This document shows positions 35,523 to 44,075 of a DNA stretch of 64,000 nucleotides, piece by piece. This DNA is from Pelagibacterium xiamenense (GTDB taxonomy: Bacteria > Pseudomonadota > Alphaproteobacteria > Rhizobiales > Devosiaceae). Positions within the stretch are counted from its first letter, which is position 1. Each line of letters begins with the position of its first letter. A program made the translations under genes and the position numbers. The stretch is from NCBI RefSeq assembly GCF_021166475.1, contig NZ_JAJOYS010000001.1, forward strand, positions 1,426,001 through 1,490,000. The letters run 5' to 3'. A model generated the notes under the pieces. The model was not told the DNA's origin, ran no database searches, and saw only the letters and a program-made list of their open reading frames with translations.

Positions 35523-35777
35523 ATGAATTTCAACCAGGATATGCTGCAGCTGGTGCCCGTCGGGCTGATTGCGGCGGTGATCGTTATTTGCGGCGCGCTC
35601 GTCTGGTCGATCGGTGCGCGCAGGCGGTCTGGCGCGGACGCCGATGGCTTCGGCAATCCGGACGCGTTATCCCCTCAGGTGGAACCGGGAGCGCCGGCCG
35701 CGGCACCCGCGACAACCATCGACACGCGCGAACGGGTTCGCTCCTTTATCAGCGAACTCAAGGCGCTGGAGAACTGA
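35523..35777 (+). CDS. Small single-helix membrane protein, function unknown
   Basis: 84 aa. One membrane helix (LVPVGLIAAVIVICGALVW) is followed by a basic cytoplasmic flank (SIGARRRSG), a Pro/Ala-rich linker and a short amphipathic end (RERVRSFISELKALEN). ATG 35523 has GGGAG 7 nt upstream; an upstream in-frame ATG at 35490 has none. It follows the protease gene by 40 nt and is followed by a strong terminator, so the two form a short operon. Confidence 0.62.
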   Translation: MNFNQDMLQLVPVGLIAAVIVICGALVWSIGARRRSGADADGFGNPDALSPQVEPGAPAAAPATTIDTRERVRSFISELKALEN

Positions 35778-35801
35778 AGGCCGCTCGCTTTAATTAAGTC
35801 G

Positions 35802-35840
35802 GGCGCATGCCGGAGGCTGTCCGGCATGCGCCTTTTCTTT
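35802..35840 (+). terminator. Strong rho-independent terminator
   Basis: A perfect 13-bp stem (35802-35814 with 35820-35832) with a 5-nt loop, followed by TTTTCTTT. It ends the protease/small membrane protein operon and marks the right edge of the polysaccharide region. Confidence 0.92.
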
Positions 35841-35886
35841 GTGTCTATGTGCCCGCACTTATGCGAACGAGACGCTGACCGCGGTG

Positions 35887-36486
35887 CTAGCGTACGACAT
35901 ACACGATCTGCCGGTTATCCGGTCGTACGAGGACCGGTACGCCGTTAATATAGACGTACTGATACGCGTAGTTCGGGATCGGGCTAAGGGCCACATTTGC
36001 CGGGAGCGTGGCGCCGACGGCGATGTCGGTTTCGAGGTAAACCTGTTCGACCGGGTGCTGCTGTGCGTAAACGACAGCGGGTTCGGGCGGGACGACGATC
36101 CTGGTGCTGTCGACCGGCCCGATAAGTTCGTCGCCCGGAACGCCGGCACTTGCCGGACCTTCATAGGTTGCGATGCCCACCAGTTCCGGCGGCCGTTCAT
36201 GAGCGCGCACGGCCGCCCCGGTCTGGGTTTCGAATACGAGATAGTCCGCATACGACCACCCGCTGGTGCCGTTATAGCTGACCTTGCACCATGAACCATC
36301 CGGCAGGCACCCTTCGATGGTCGCCGGAGCACCGCTGCTGATCGAGCCGACCGGCGCGAAGTGCGGTCCCGGACCCGAACGGATGTGGAGATGGGTCGTG
36401 GCGGTTGCGGTCTGGGCGAGGGCCGGGCCGGTCAACAACAGGCCCGCCAGCACGGCCAGGCCGCCTTTGGCAAGAGTCGATTTCAT
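35887..36486 (-). CDS. Secreted SH3-domain protein with DUF1236-like C-terminus
   Basis: 199 aa. The signal peptide is LAKGGLAVLAGLLLTGPALA. A bacterial SH3 domain follows at about 25-90 (HLHIRSGPGPHFAPVGSISS, GSWCKVSYNGTSGWSYADYL), then a linker and a C-terminal segment reading IAVGATLPANVALSPIPNYA and YQYVYINGVPVLVRPDNRQI, as in DUF1236 periplasmic proteins common in rhizobia. SH3b domains usually bind peptidoglycan stem peptides. ATG 36486 sits 8 nt after AAGGAG; ATG 36492 is too close to it. It converges on the plus-strand terminator at 35802-35840. Confidence 0.83.
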   Translation of the reverse strand: MKSTLAKGGLAVLAGLLLTGPALAQTATATTHLHIRSGPGPHFAPVGSISSGAPATIEGCLPDGSWCKVSYNGTSGWSYADYLVFETQTGAAVRAHERPPELVGIATYEGPASAGVPGDELIGPVDSTRIVVPPEPAVVYAQQHPVEQVYLETDIAVGATLPANVALSPIPNYAYQYVYINGVPVLVRPDNRQIVYVVR

Positions 36487-36601
36487 TGTCATCTCTCCTT
36501 TAGGTGAATCGCGGTACGCCTGACGCGACCGCTCCACCCCCCGTGATCGAAGAACGCCGTGCCGGTAGGACCGTTCCGCGGGCATCGCCGGAACCGCTCG
36601 C

Positions 36602-37369
36602 CTATAAGGTGATCCAGACCGGCGCGTGGTCGCTGGCGCCTTCCAACCCGCGCACGGCCTTGTCGACGCCTGCGGATTTGAGCTTCCGGATCAGAGGGCG
36701 GCTCAAGAGCAGGTGATCGAGGCGCAGGCCGGCGTTCCGCTGCCAGCGGTTCCGCATATAGTCCCAGAAAGTATAGACGGTCTGGTCGGGGTATTTTTGG
36801 CGGATGGCATCCGACCAGCCCTGGTCGAGGAGGTGCTGGAAAAGCGCGCGGCTTTCGGGCTGGACCAGCGCGTTCTCCTTGTAGGACGTCGTCGCGTAGA
36901 TGTCGCGCGGCTCGGGCACGATATTGTAGTCGCCCGCGAGAACGACGGGCAATCCGCTCGACCAAAGGTCCTGCGCATGGTCGAGGAGGCGCCGGGTCCA
37001 GCGCAGCTTGTAGTCGAATTTCGGCCCGGGGCGTGGATTGCCGTTCGGGGCATAAAGGCAACCGATCAGAACGCCGTTGACCGCAGCCTCGATATAGCGC
37101 GCCTGCCGGTCCTCCGCATCGCCCGGCAGGGCGTCGCGCGTTATGACGGGTTCCGCGTCGCGTGCCAGGATCGCCACACCGTTCCAGCTCGATTCGCCCC
37201 TCCACACGGCCCCATAACCTGCGTCCGCAAGCGCTGTCGCGGGAAACTGCCGGTCGGCGGCCTTGAGTTCCTGCAGGCAGACGACATCCGGCGCGCTGTC
37301 CGAAAGCCAATGCATCAGGTTGGGAAGACGCCTGTTGATGCCGTTGATGTTGAAGGTGGCAATCTTCAC
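36602..37369 (-). CDS. xthA: Exodeoxyribonuclease III
   Basis: 255 aa, an AP endonuclease and 3'-5' exonuclease of base-excision repair. Marks are ATFNINGINRRLPNLMHWL (Asn), CLQELKAAD (metal-binding Glu), VLAGDYNIVPEPRDIY (Asp/Asn), YTFWDYMRNRWQRN, GLRLDHLLLSRPL and the terminal SDHAPVWITL (catalytic Asp-His pair). The start is GTG 37369, which overlaps the hydrolase stop (GTGA). It ends a minus-strand run that includes Ku, LigD and DinB. Confidence 0.95.
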   Translation of the reverse strand: MKIATFNINGINRRLPNLMHWLSDSAPDVVCLQELKAADRQFPATALADAGYGAVWRGESSWNGVAILARDAEPVITRDALPGDAEDRQARYIEAAVNGVLIGCLYAPNGNPRPGPKFDYKLRWTRRLLDHAQDLWSSGLPVVLAGDYNIVPEPRDIYATTSYKENALVQPESRALFQHLLDQGWSDAIRQKYPDQTVYTFWDYMRNRWQRNAGLRLDHLLLSRPLIRKLKSAGVDKAVRGLEGASDHAPVWITL

Positions 37370-38010
37370 GGCGTGATGCGTTGCGCCCAGGCTGCCGTTG
37401 CCTCGCCGATGGTTTTCAGATGATCGGCGGCAGAGAACCCCGAGATGGTTTTGCGCGGCTTGAGGTCGTGATCTCCGTCCTCGAGCCAGAGTATTTCGAT
37501 CGCGGGAGAGAGCGCGTAGCCGGAAACGTCCGTTGGGGAGCCGAATTCGTCGCGCGTGCCCTGGCAGATCAGAGCCGGGGTGCGCAGATGCTCAAGATGG
37601 GCCGTGCGCAACTGGTCCGGCTTTGCGGGCGGGTGAAACGGATAGCCGAGGCACAGGAGACCGGCGATCCGCCCGGCCTCGAAAAGCGGGTCCGCCACCA
37701 TGCTGGCAACGCGCCCGCCCATGGACTTGCCGCCGATGATCAACGGGCCGTCGGTCGGCCCGAGATCGTCCACGGCCGCGACGTATTCGGGCATGACGCG
37801 CTCGGCCCTGGGCGGCGGCTTGCGGCCCGCATCGGTGCGGCGGCTCGCCATATAGGCGAATTCGAAACGGGCGACGCGAAAGCCCGCCGTGGCCAGCGCT
37901 TTCGCAGTCGCGGCCATTGACGCGGAATCCATCGGCGCGCCGGCGCCATGGGCCAGAAGGATGGTGACACGGGCATCCTCGGGTCCGTCGAAGAGGAAAT
38001 TCGTGGTCAT
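37366..38010 (-). CDS. Alpha/beta-hydrolase (KANL3/Tex30-like)
   Basis: 214 aa. The oxyanion region is ILLAHGAGAPMDSASM, the nucleophile elbow is IIGGKSMGGRVAS (Ser), the acid lies in CQGTRDEFG and the His in LWLEDGDHDLKPRKTISG. The pattern matches the small KANL3/Tex30-like hydrolases, whose bacterial substrate is not known. It is coupled to both neighbours by ATGA/GTGA overlaps, so it is made together with the TPR protein and ExoIII. Nothing shows a direct repair role. Confidence 0.87.
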   Translation of the reverse strand: MTTNFLFDGPEDARVTILLAHGAGAPMDSASMAATAKALATAGFRVARFEFAYMASRRTDAGRKPPPRAERVMPEYVAAVDDLGPTDGPLIIGGKSMGGRVASMVADPLFEAGRIAGLLCLGYPFHPPAKPDQLRTAHLEHLRTPALICQGTRDEFGSPTDVSGYALSPAIEILWLEDGDHDLKPRKTISGFSAADHLKTIGEATAAWAQRITP

Positions 38011-39080
38011 CCCGCCTGGCTCCGGATTTGCGCGACCAGTGCGATGCCCGCCCGGGCCCGGCGCGCCCAGTCGGACGTGTCGTCGAGTTCGAGGTAGCGG
38101 CGCCAGCCTGCGGCGGCGTCGGGCAGGTTGTTGGTGTCGTAGTCGAGCGCGGCCAGGTTGTAGACCGCATCGGCATAGGCGGGATCGATCTCGATGGCCC
38201 GCCGGAGGTGGGTGCGCGCGGCTTCGATCCGGCCCAGATCGCGCAGGACGCCGGCGCAGTTGAACCAGGATTCGACGAAGGCCGGATCGCGCTTGAGCGA
38301 AACGGCATAGGCCAAAAGGGCCGCATCGAGTTCGCCCAATTCCCGGCGGCAATTGCCCTCGTTGAAGGGCGCGGTGGCGTCGCTGGGGTCGATGGCGGCG
38401 CAGTGGGCGTAAAGCGTTGCCGCCTCCGCAAAAAGCCCGGCCTGCTCGGCGACTTCCGCGTGGCTGAAATAGTCCTCGGCCTCGTCGTCCTGTTCCGGAA
38501 GCGGCAGAAGGCGTTGGCCGTCCAGTTCGGCGAGCGAGTGGGCGTCTAGAGCCAGTATCCTTTCGCCACGGGCTTCGAGTGTCAGCGCCGTCAGCGAGCC
38601 TACGGGCCCGACCGCGTGGAGGGACCGCGCGATGTCGTGCCAGCCGGCGCCCGAGGCAATGAGGCCGGCATATTTTTTTGCCAGGATCAGGTCGCGGAAC
38701 GAGAACGGTGCGCGGTCATGCTCGAACGCATCAAAGAGCGCGAGCATGTCGAGGCTCGTCTCGGAAAGCCCGGACTGATCGAGCAAAGACTGTTGGGGCA
38801 AGGTGCCAGGTGCCGCGGTCGTGGAGAGGCCGATGAGGCGCATGAGCCCGCTTTCGCTGCGAAGCTCGGCTGCCGACTCGCGCGCTGCGGCGACACGGCC
38901 CTCGATTTCGCCAGGCCCCAGCCGGGACAGCAGGCTGCGGCAGAAAACGGCCATTGTGGTGCCGCGCGGCAGGCCACGATGCACGCGCGCCCCGCGGTCG
39001 GCGAGCCGTTTCGCTGCAGATCGGAGCGGAAAAGCCTTGAGCGCCCCGACGACGCCGATGCTCGTTCCACTCAAATCCAT
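38007..39080 (-). CDS. TPR protein with N-terminal BRCT-like domain
   Basis: 357 aa. Residues 1-50 (SGTSIGVVGALKAFPLRSAA, KRLADRGARVHRGLPRGTTM) resemble a BRCT phosphopeptide-binding fold. Residues about 105-190 resemble a MerR-like helical segment (FSFRDLILAKKYAGLIASGA), and about 205-340 contain three to four TPR repeats (AEQAGLFAEAATLYAHCAAI, GELDAALLAYAVSLKRDPAF, GRIEAARTHLRRAIEIDPAY, NNLPDAAAGWRRYLELD). It is a scaffold by design; partners are unknown. It lies 6 nt after ku and is coupled to the hydrolase by ATGA, which suggests a link to end joining (inference). Confidence 0.75.
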   Translation of the reverse strand: MDLSGTSIGVVGALKAFPLRSAAKRLADRGARVHRGLPRGTTMAVFCRSLLSRLGPGEIEGRVAAARESAAELRSESGLMRLIGLSTTAAPGTLPQQSLLDQSGLSETSLDMLALFDAFEHDRAPFSFRDLILAKKYAGLIASGAGWHDIARSLHAVGPVGSLTALTLEARGERILALDAHSLAELDGQRLLPLPEQDDEAEDYFSHAEVAEQAGLFAEAATLYAHCAAIDPSDATAPFNEGNCRRELGELDAALLAYAVSLKRDPAFVESWFNCAGVLRDLGRIEAARTHLRRAIEIDPAYADAVYNLAALDYDTNNLPDAAAGWRRYLELDDTSDWARRARAGIALVAQIRSQAG

Positions 39081-39086
39081 CCCGCT

Positions 39087-40004
39087 TTATGCCTTCTTTC
39101 GTGGTGCCGCCTTGGACTTGGTCGATTTGCTCGCTTCAAGAGCCGCCTTGAGCGATGCCTTGGCGGGCGACTCCTTGGCGGCCGACGCGGATTTTCCTGA
39201 AGCAGCCTTGCCCTTGCTGCGCGCGGCCGGTTTGGCTTCCCCGAGGCTCGCCTTGAGGGCGTCCATCAGGTTGATCACATTACCGCGTTCGGGCGCCGCC
39301 GCAACGATAGGTTTGTGCCCCTTGAGCTTTTCCTTGATCATCGCCATGAGCGCGAGCTCGTAGCGGTCCTCATAGTCTTTGGGATTGAAGCTCGTGACTT
39401 TCTGCTCGATCAGTTTTTCCGCGAGATCCAGCATCTCGGCGTCGGGGTCCCCGGCCGGTATATTGCCGAAATATTCGGTCGTGCCGCGTACCTCGTTGGG
39501 GTTCCGCAGCGTTGTGATGAACATGCCGTTTTCGCGCGCGCCGATGGTGACCACGCGTTCACGGCTCGAGAGCACGAGCCGGGCAATAGCGACCTTGCCG
39601 CTGCGGCGCATGGCTTCGCGCAGCACGATGAAGGTTTCTTCGGCCATGGCGCCGTCGGGCGCCAGATAATAGGGCGCGTCCTGGTAAAGAACGTCGATTT
39701 CGTCCTCGTCGACGAACGCTTCGATATTGAGCGTGTGGTTGGACTCGATCCGGACGGCCTCGAGGTCGCTGTCCTCGATGATCACGTACTGCTTGGGTTC
39801 GTATTCGTAGCCCTTGATCAGATCGCTGCGCTCGACCAGACCCAGTTCGGGGTCCACCGGCTTCATGTTGATCCGGTTGTGCGTGTCCTTATGGAGCTGA
39901 TTGAAGCTGATGCGGTCCGCCGAGCTGGTCGCCGGATACATCTTGACCGCACAGGACACGAGGCTCAGCCGCAAATGTCCCTTCCAACTGGCCCGTGGCG
40001 CCAT
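39087..40004 (-). CDS. ku: Non-homologous end-joining protein Ku
   Basis: 305 aa. A ring-forming homodimer that binds double-strand ends and recruits LigD. The Ku core runs from WKGHLRLSLVSCAVKMYPAT through SFNQLHKDTHNRI, KGYEYEPKQYVIIEDSDLE, YQDAPYYLAPDGAMAEETF and VTSFNPKDYEDRYELALMAM. After residue 250 there is a Lys/Ala-rich tail (GKAASGKSASAAKESPAKAS) of the kind that binds DNA or LigD. ATG 40004 follows GAGGAGG. It lies 33 nt downstream of ligD. Confidence 0.96.
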   Translation of the reverse strand: MAPRASWKGHLRLSLVSCAVKMYPATSSADRISFNQLHKDTHNRINMKPVDPELGLVERSDLIKGYEYEPKQYVIIEDSDLEAVRIESNHTLNIEAFVDEDEIDVLYQDAPYYLAPDGAMAEETFIVLREAMRRSGKVAIARLVLSSRERVVTIGARENGMFITTLRNPNEVRGTTEYFGNIPAGDPDAEMLDLAEKLIEQKVTSFNPKDYEDRYELALMAMIKEKLKGHKPIVAAAPERGNVINLMDALKASLGEAKPAARSKGKAASGKSASAAKESPAKASLKAALEASKSTKSKAAPRKKA

Positions 40005-40037
40005 CGTCGCCTCCTCGACAAATACATACGCAAATAA

Positions 40038-42470
40038 CTATGCCGGCAGGTCGCGCGAAAACTCGTTAATGTCTGCCCATGGATCGCCGGACATGGTTAC
40101 TAAACCTGGAAGCGTAGAGTAATTGAGATCCTGGGGGGAGTCGATAGATTCAAGATCGCCCCACTCTATTGGGGTCGAGGCGGGCAGGTGTGTGCGGGCC
40201 CGCAGGGAATAGGCCGACACCGCCGTCGCGCTGCGGGCATTGCGGTGATAGTCGATGAAGATGCGGTTCTTGCGGTTTTCCGCACCCATGACGGTGACGA
40301 AGGTGTCGGGGCCGGTCGCCGCGAGGTCCGCCGCGATCCGGGCGCTTGCCGCGTGCGCTTGCCGCCAGCCGAGCTTGCGGGTGGTCGGCACGACGATATG
40401 AACGCCCTTGCCGCCGGAGGTCTTGACGAACGGCACCAGCCCCATCTCCTCGAGTTCCGCGCGCAGATGCACCGCGGCGTTGACGACGTCCCGCCAGGCC
40501 ACGCCTTCGCCCGGGTCGAGGTCGAAAATGATGCGGTCAGGCTTTTCGAGGTGATCGAGATGCGTGCCCCAGGCGTGGAATTCGACCGCGCCGAACTGCG
40601 CCAGGGCCAGGTAGGCTTTGACGTCCGTAACGGCGATAAAGGTCTTCTTTTCCCCCTCCGAGTTTGCGGTTTCCACGGTCGCGAGAGAAGCGGGCATGCC
40701 GGTGAAGGGGTGGCGTTGAAAAAAGCAGTCGGCCGATTTGCCCGTGGGGCAGCGGAATAGGGAGACCGGCCGGCCGAAGAGATGCGGCAGCATGAAATCG
40801 CCCATGCTCGCGTAGTAGACCGCGATGTCGAGCTTGGTGGGACCGTTCTTGCCGAAGAGACGGCGCGTGGGGTTCGTCACCCAGACACCGGCAAGGTCCG
40901 CATCGGTTACGATTCTCTGGCGCGGGGCGGGCGCCCGGCTCGACAGGCTGGCTTCGCGCAACCCCCGGAAAACGGCGTGGCGCAGCATGCCGTCCGACGT
41001 CAACGCGCCATACTGGATCCGGGCGGTGAGGACGGGTTTAACCGCCACCACCTCTTTGGGCGCCCCCTCCAGCGTTCCTCCGCTTTCGAGCGGGCGGAGA
41101 CGGTCAAGCAGATCCGCCATCCCCGCGGCATCGAAGCCCGTGCCGACCTTGCCGCGATAGACAAGGTCATCCCCCACCCATTCCGCGGCTGCGATGGCGC
41201 CAATGCCGCCCGCGTCAGGGGAGACGGTGTAGCCGGCGATGACGAAGTCGCCGACCTGCGGCGCCTTTATCTTGAGCCAGGTACCGGACCGTTTGCCGCT
41301 ATAGACGCTGTCGGTCCGCTTGGAGACGATGCCTTCAAGGCCCATTTCGGTGGCCTTCTCGAAGAGCGCGCTCCCGTCCCCTTCCACGTGGTCGCTATAC
41401 TGAAGCGCGGGGTTCGCGCCTTCGAGCAGTTGCGCCAGAAGAACCTTCCTGTCCTCGAGCGCTGCACCGCGCAGGTTCCAGCCATCGAGGTGCAGGAGAT
41501 CGAACGCGTAAAAGACCAGGTTTCGGGGGCGGCCTTCAGACAGTGCCGCCTGCAGGAGGCCGAAACGGCTGATGCCCTTCTCGTCGAGGACGACAATCTC
41601 CCCGTCGATCACCGCCTCTCGGCACGGTAGCGACGCGAACGCTTCGGGAAGATCGCCATAGCGCCGGGTCCAGTCGAGCCCACCGCGCGTGATCAGGCGC
41701 GTTTCGCCCGCTTCCACATATGCCAGGGTGCGATAGCCGTCGAATTTGATCTCGTGGAGCCAATGCGCGGTTTTGGTGGCCTGAGGCGGTGCGCCGGCGG
41801 CGGTGGCCAGTTGCAAAGCGAGCTTTTGCGGTATCGCCGCTTCGACAGCACCCTTGAGCCTGCCGGGCCTCAAAGCGCGGCGCCGGCGTTTCGGGGCGGG
41901 GGGCGGCTGCACGAGGTCTTCGATCAATCGGCCCGATTTCACGCTTTCCGGCCGGGCTTCAAGGATGTCCACCTCGGTGTCCATGGCCTGGTCGTGCTCT
42001 TTGAAAAGCAGCCAGTTCGTCTTGTCCTTGTCTTCCGGCCGGCCCTTGAGGCGCGTGAGCATCCAGCCGCCCGCGAGCTTCTCGCCTGCGAGCCGGAACT
42101 TGAACGCACCCTTGGCGATATCGGTTTCCGCATCGCCCATCGGAGCCCAGGTGCCGGTGTCCCAGACGATCATCGGGCCGCCGCCATATTCGCCCGCCGG
42201 GATGACGCCTTCGAAGTCGAGATAGTCGACCGGGTGATCTTCGGTGGCGACCGCGAGCCGTTTGTCCGCCGGGTTCAAGGAGGGGCCCTTTGGAACCGCC
42301 CAGCTCTTGAGCACCCCGTTGAGTTCCAGCCGGAGATCGTAATGGTCGGCGGTGGCATGGTGTTTGTGGACAACGAAACGGAAACCGGTCTGACCGTCCG
42401 CGCCGAAGGGTTCGCTGGTCCGCGAAAAGTCGCGCTTCTTCCGATAGCTCGTGAGCCGGTTCTCAGTCAT
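40038..42470 (-). CDS. ligD: ATP-dependent DNA ligase D, three-domain
   Basis: 810 aa. The domains are in the order phosphoesterase-ligase-polymerase. The 3'-phosphoesterase (about 1-160) has RFVVHKHHATADHYDLRLEL. The ligase (about 215-510) has the nucleotidyl lysine in HEIKFDGYRTLAY. The primase-polymerase (about 530-800) has KLDIAVYYASMGDFMLPHLF, HAWGTHLDHLEKPDRIIFDL with DLDPGEG (metal Asp pair), and KTSGGKGVHIVVPTTRK. It repairs, fills and seals ends held by Ku. The start at 42470 has no good ribosome site. It is 39 nt after dinB. Confidence 0.96.
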   Translation of the reverse strand: MTENRLTSYRKKRDFSRTSEPFGADGQTGFRFVVHKHHATADHYDLRLELNGVLKSWAVPKGPSLNPADKRLAVATEDHPVDYLDFEGVIPAGEYGGGPMIVWDTGTWAPMGDAETDIAKGAFKFRLAGEKLAGGWMLTRLKGRPEDKDKTNWLLFKEHDQAMDTEVDILEARPESVKSGRLIEDLVQPPPAPKRRRRALRPGRLKGAVEAAIPQKLALQLATAAGAPPQATKTAHWLHEIKFDGYRTLAYVEAGETRLITRGGLDWTRRYGDLPEAFASLPCREAVIDGEIVVLDEKGISRFGLLQAALSEGRPRNLVFYAFDLLHLDGWNLRGAALEDRKVLLAQLLEGANPALQYSDHVEGDGSALFEKATEMGLEGIVSKRTDSVYSGKRSGTWLKIKAPQVGDFVIAGYTVSPDAGGIGAIAAAEWVGDDLVYRGKVGTGFDAAGMADLLDRLRPLESGGTLEGAPKEVVAVKPVLTARIQYGALTSDGMLRHAVFRGLREASLSSRAPAPRQRIVTDADLAGVWVTNPTRRLFGKNGPTKLDIAVYYASMGDFMLPHLFGRPVSLFRCPTGKSADCFFQRHPFTGMPASLATVETANSEGEKKTFIAVTDVKAYLALAQFGAVEFHAWGTHLDHLEKPDRIIFDLDPGEGVAWRDVVNAAVHLRAELEEMGLVPFVKTSGGKGVHIVVPTTRKLGWRQAHAASARIAADLAATGPDTFVTVMGAENRKNRIFIDYHRNARSATAVSAYSLRARTHLPASTPIEWGDLESIDSPQDLNYSTLPGLVTMSGDPWADINEFSRDLPA

Positions 42471-42509
42471 GGGGACACAATAGGCGCAGAAAATCGGGTG
42501 ACGCCAGCG

Positions 42510-43760
42510 TCAACCGAGGTCTTTCTCGGCCAGTTCGCGGAAAGCGTCCGGCACCGAGCCCCGCTCGTTAATAAGCGCGGCCGCATATCCGACGGCGCCG
42601 CGGCCAAAGCGGGTGCGCACCTTGTCCATTGCCATGTCGGCCGAAAGGCGGGCGACGCCCTGCCGGGTGCCCGGCCGCCGCACCTCGTCGGGGAGACCGA
42701 GCGGGAGCTCGAGCTGGAGGGCGGGCTGTTCTCCCAGATGTGAGACGGACACCGCAAGCAGCGTAATCGTTCTTTCTTCCGGGTGGTCCGCCAGCGCGGC
42801 GCGGACGAGCGTTTCGGCGATCTCGGCAACGGTGACCGTTGCGGAAACCGGCGCATCGAGGGTCGCCGAGCGGGTGACGGCGCGCATGTCGGCGAACCTT
42901 ACCCGAACCGTGACGGTTCGCCCCGCGAGCGATTTGGCGCGCAGGCGCGAGGTCACGCGATCGGCCAGATGCCAGAGGGTGGGCTTGAACACCGCCGCGA
43001 CCGCGGGCCGCCTGCCCAGCGCCGACTGGGCCCCTGCCGACCGGGCCCGCACCTGCGGAAGAATCTTGCGGGGGTCGCGGTTGGCTGCCAAGGCGGAGAG
43101 CTTCTCGCCGGCGGCGGTTCCGAGGAAGCTCTGAAGGTCTCGGCTGGAGGTTTGGGCCAACTGTCCGATGGTCAGGATACCCTCCGCCTTGAGCCGGGCT
43201 TCGCTGACGGGGCCGACGCCCCATATCAGCCCGACGGGCAGGTCGTGCAGAAATACGCTCTCGGCGTCCGGATCGACCACAACCAGCCCGTCGGGCTTTG
43301 CAACCTGGGATGCCACCTTGGCGAGATGCTTGGTTCGCGCCACGCCGACGGAAATTGGCAGGCCGAGTTCGGTTCGAACGCGCGCGCGGATTGTCGCCGC
43401 GATGTCCCTGGGCGCGCCGAACAGATGCGTGCATCCGGCGACGTCCGCGAATGCCTCGTCGATCGAGATGCGCTCGACCAGCGGCGTAAAGTCACCAAGA
43501 ACGGCGATCGCTGCATCTCCGAGGCGCTGATATTCGCGAAAATGCCCCCCAACGAAAATCAGTTGCGGACAAAGCTCCCGCGCCTTGCGGCCGGACATGC
43601 CGCCATGCACCCCGAATGCCTTCGCCTCATAGGACGCGGCAAGCACGACACCGCCGCCGACAGCGATCGGCTTGCCGAGCAGCTCCGGATTGAGCAACTG
43701 CTCGACCGACGCATAGAAGGCGTCGAGATCGGCATGAATGATCGTCGCTTCGGTTTCCAT
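42510..43760 (-). CDS. dinB: DNA polymerase IV (Y family)
   Basis: 416 aa, a translesion polymerase. Catalytic motifs are IIHADLDAFYASVEQLLNPE (first Asp), VLAASYEAKAFGVHGGMSGR and VERISIDEAFADVAGCTHLF (the DE pair). The helix-hairpin-helix region is LPVGLIWGVGPVSEARLKAE, and the little-finger domain follows to about 360. The extended C-terminus (QLELPLGLPDEVRRPGTRQG on) suits clamp binding. A LexA box lies 34 nt upstream. It is the first gene of the minus-strand repair run. Confidence 0.94.
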   Translation of the reverse strand: METEATIIHADLDAFYASVEQLLNPELLGKPIAVGGGVVLAASYEAKAFGVHGGMSGRKARELCPQLIFVGGHFREYQRLGDAAIAVLGDFTPLVERISIDEAFADVAGCTHLFGAPRDIAATIRARVRTELGLPISVGVARTKHLAKVASQVAKPDGLVVVDPDAESVFLHDLPVGLIWGVGPVSEARLKAEGILTIGQLAQTSSRDLQSFLGTAAGEKLSALAANRDPRKILPQVRARSAGAQSALGRRPAVAAVFKPTLWHLADRVTSRLRAKSLAGRTVTVRVRFADMRAVTRSATLDAPVSATVTVAEIAETLVRAALADHPEERTITLLAVSVSHLGEQPALQLELPLGLPDEVRRPGTRQGVARLSADMAMDKVRTRFGRGAVGYAAALINERGSVPDAFRELAEKDLG

Positions 43761-43793
43761 GGCGCCACCGGAATGCCGCGCTCAGTCTCGCAT

Positions 43794-43808
43794 GTTCTTG
43801 ATATGTTC
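43794..43808. promoter_or_regulatory. LexA (SOS) box of dinB
   Basis: GTTCTTGATATGTTC is an exact GTTC-N7-GTTC match. It is 34 nt upstream of the dinB start codon, a normal operator position. It could also govern the downstream ligD and ku genes if they are read through. Confidence 0.88.
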
Positions 43809-43885
43809 TAATTTCTCACGCGAGTCAATGCGAAGGCGCTGAACAGGCGGAAGCGGTATGGCGGGGCAGAATGGGATGAAAGAGT

Positions 43886-43959
43886 TGGCTGGGGAACCTG
43901 GATTCGAACCAGGACTAACGGAGTCAGAGTCCGTGGGTCTACCGTTAACCTATTCCCCA
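43886..43959 (-). tRNA. tRNA-Gln (CTG)
   Basis: 74 nt including an encoded CCA. The acceptor stem TGGGGAA pairs with TTCCCCA. The anticodon stem is ACGGA/TCCGT with loop CTCTGAC, so the anticodon is CTG. The T arm reads CCTGGTTCGAATCCAGG. The U1-A72 acceptor start is usual for glutamine tRNAs. Confidence 0.95.
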
Positions 43960-44075
43960 CCAGCCGTGCGGCGCGCTGTGTGCGGCGCCTGAGGTGGCGC
44001 TTGTTTAGCGGCACGAGATGGCAATTTCAAGCCTTGCCGTTCACTATTTTGTGCCCGGCAGGACCAGGTCAGGCA

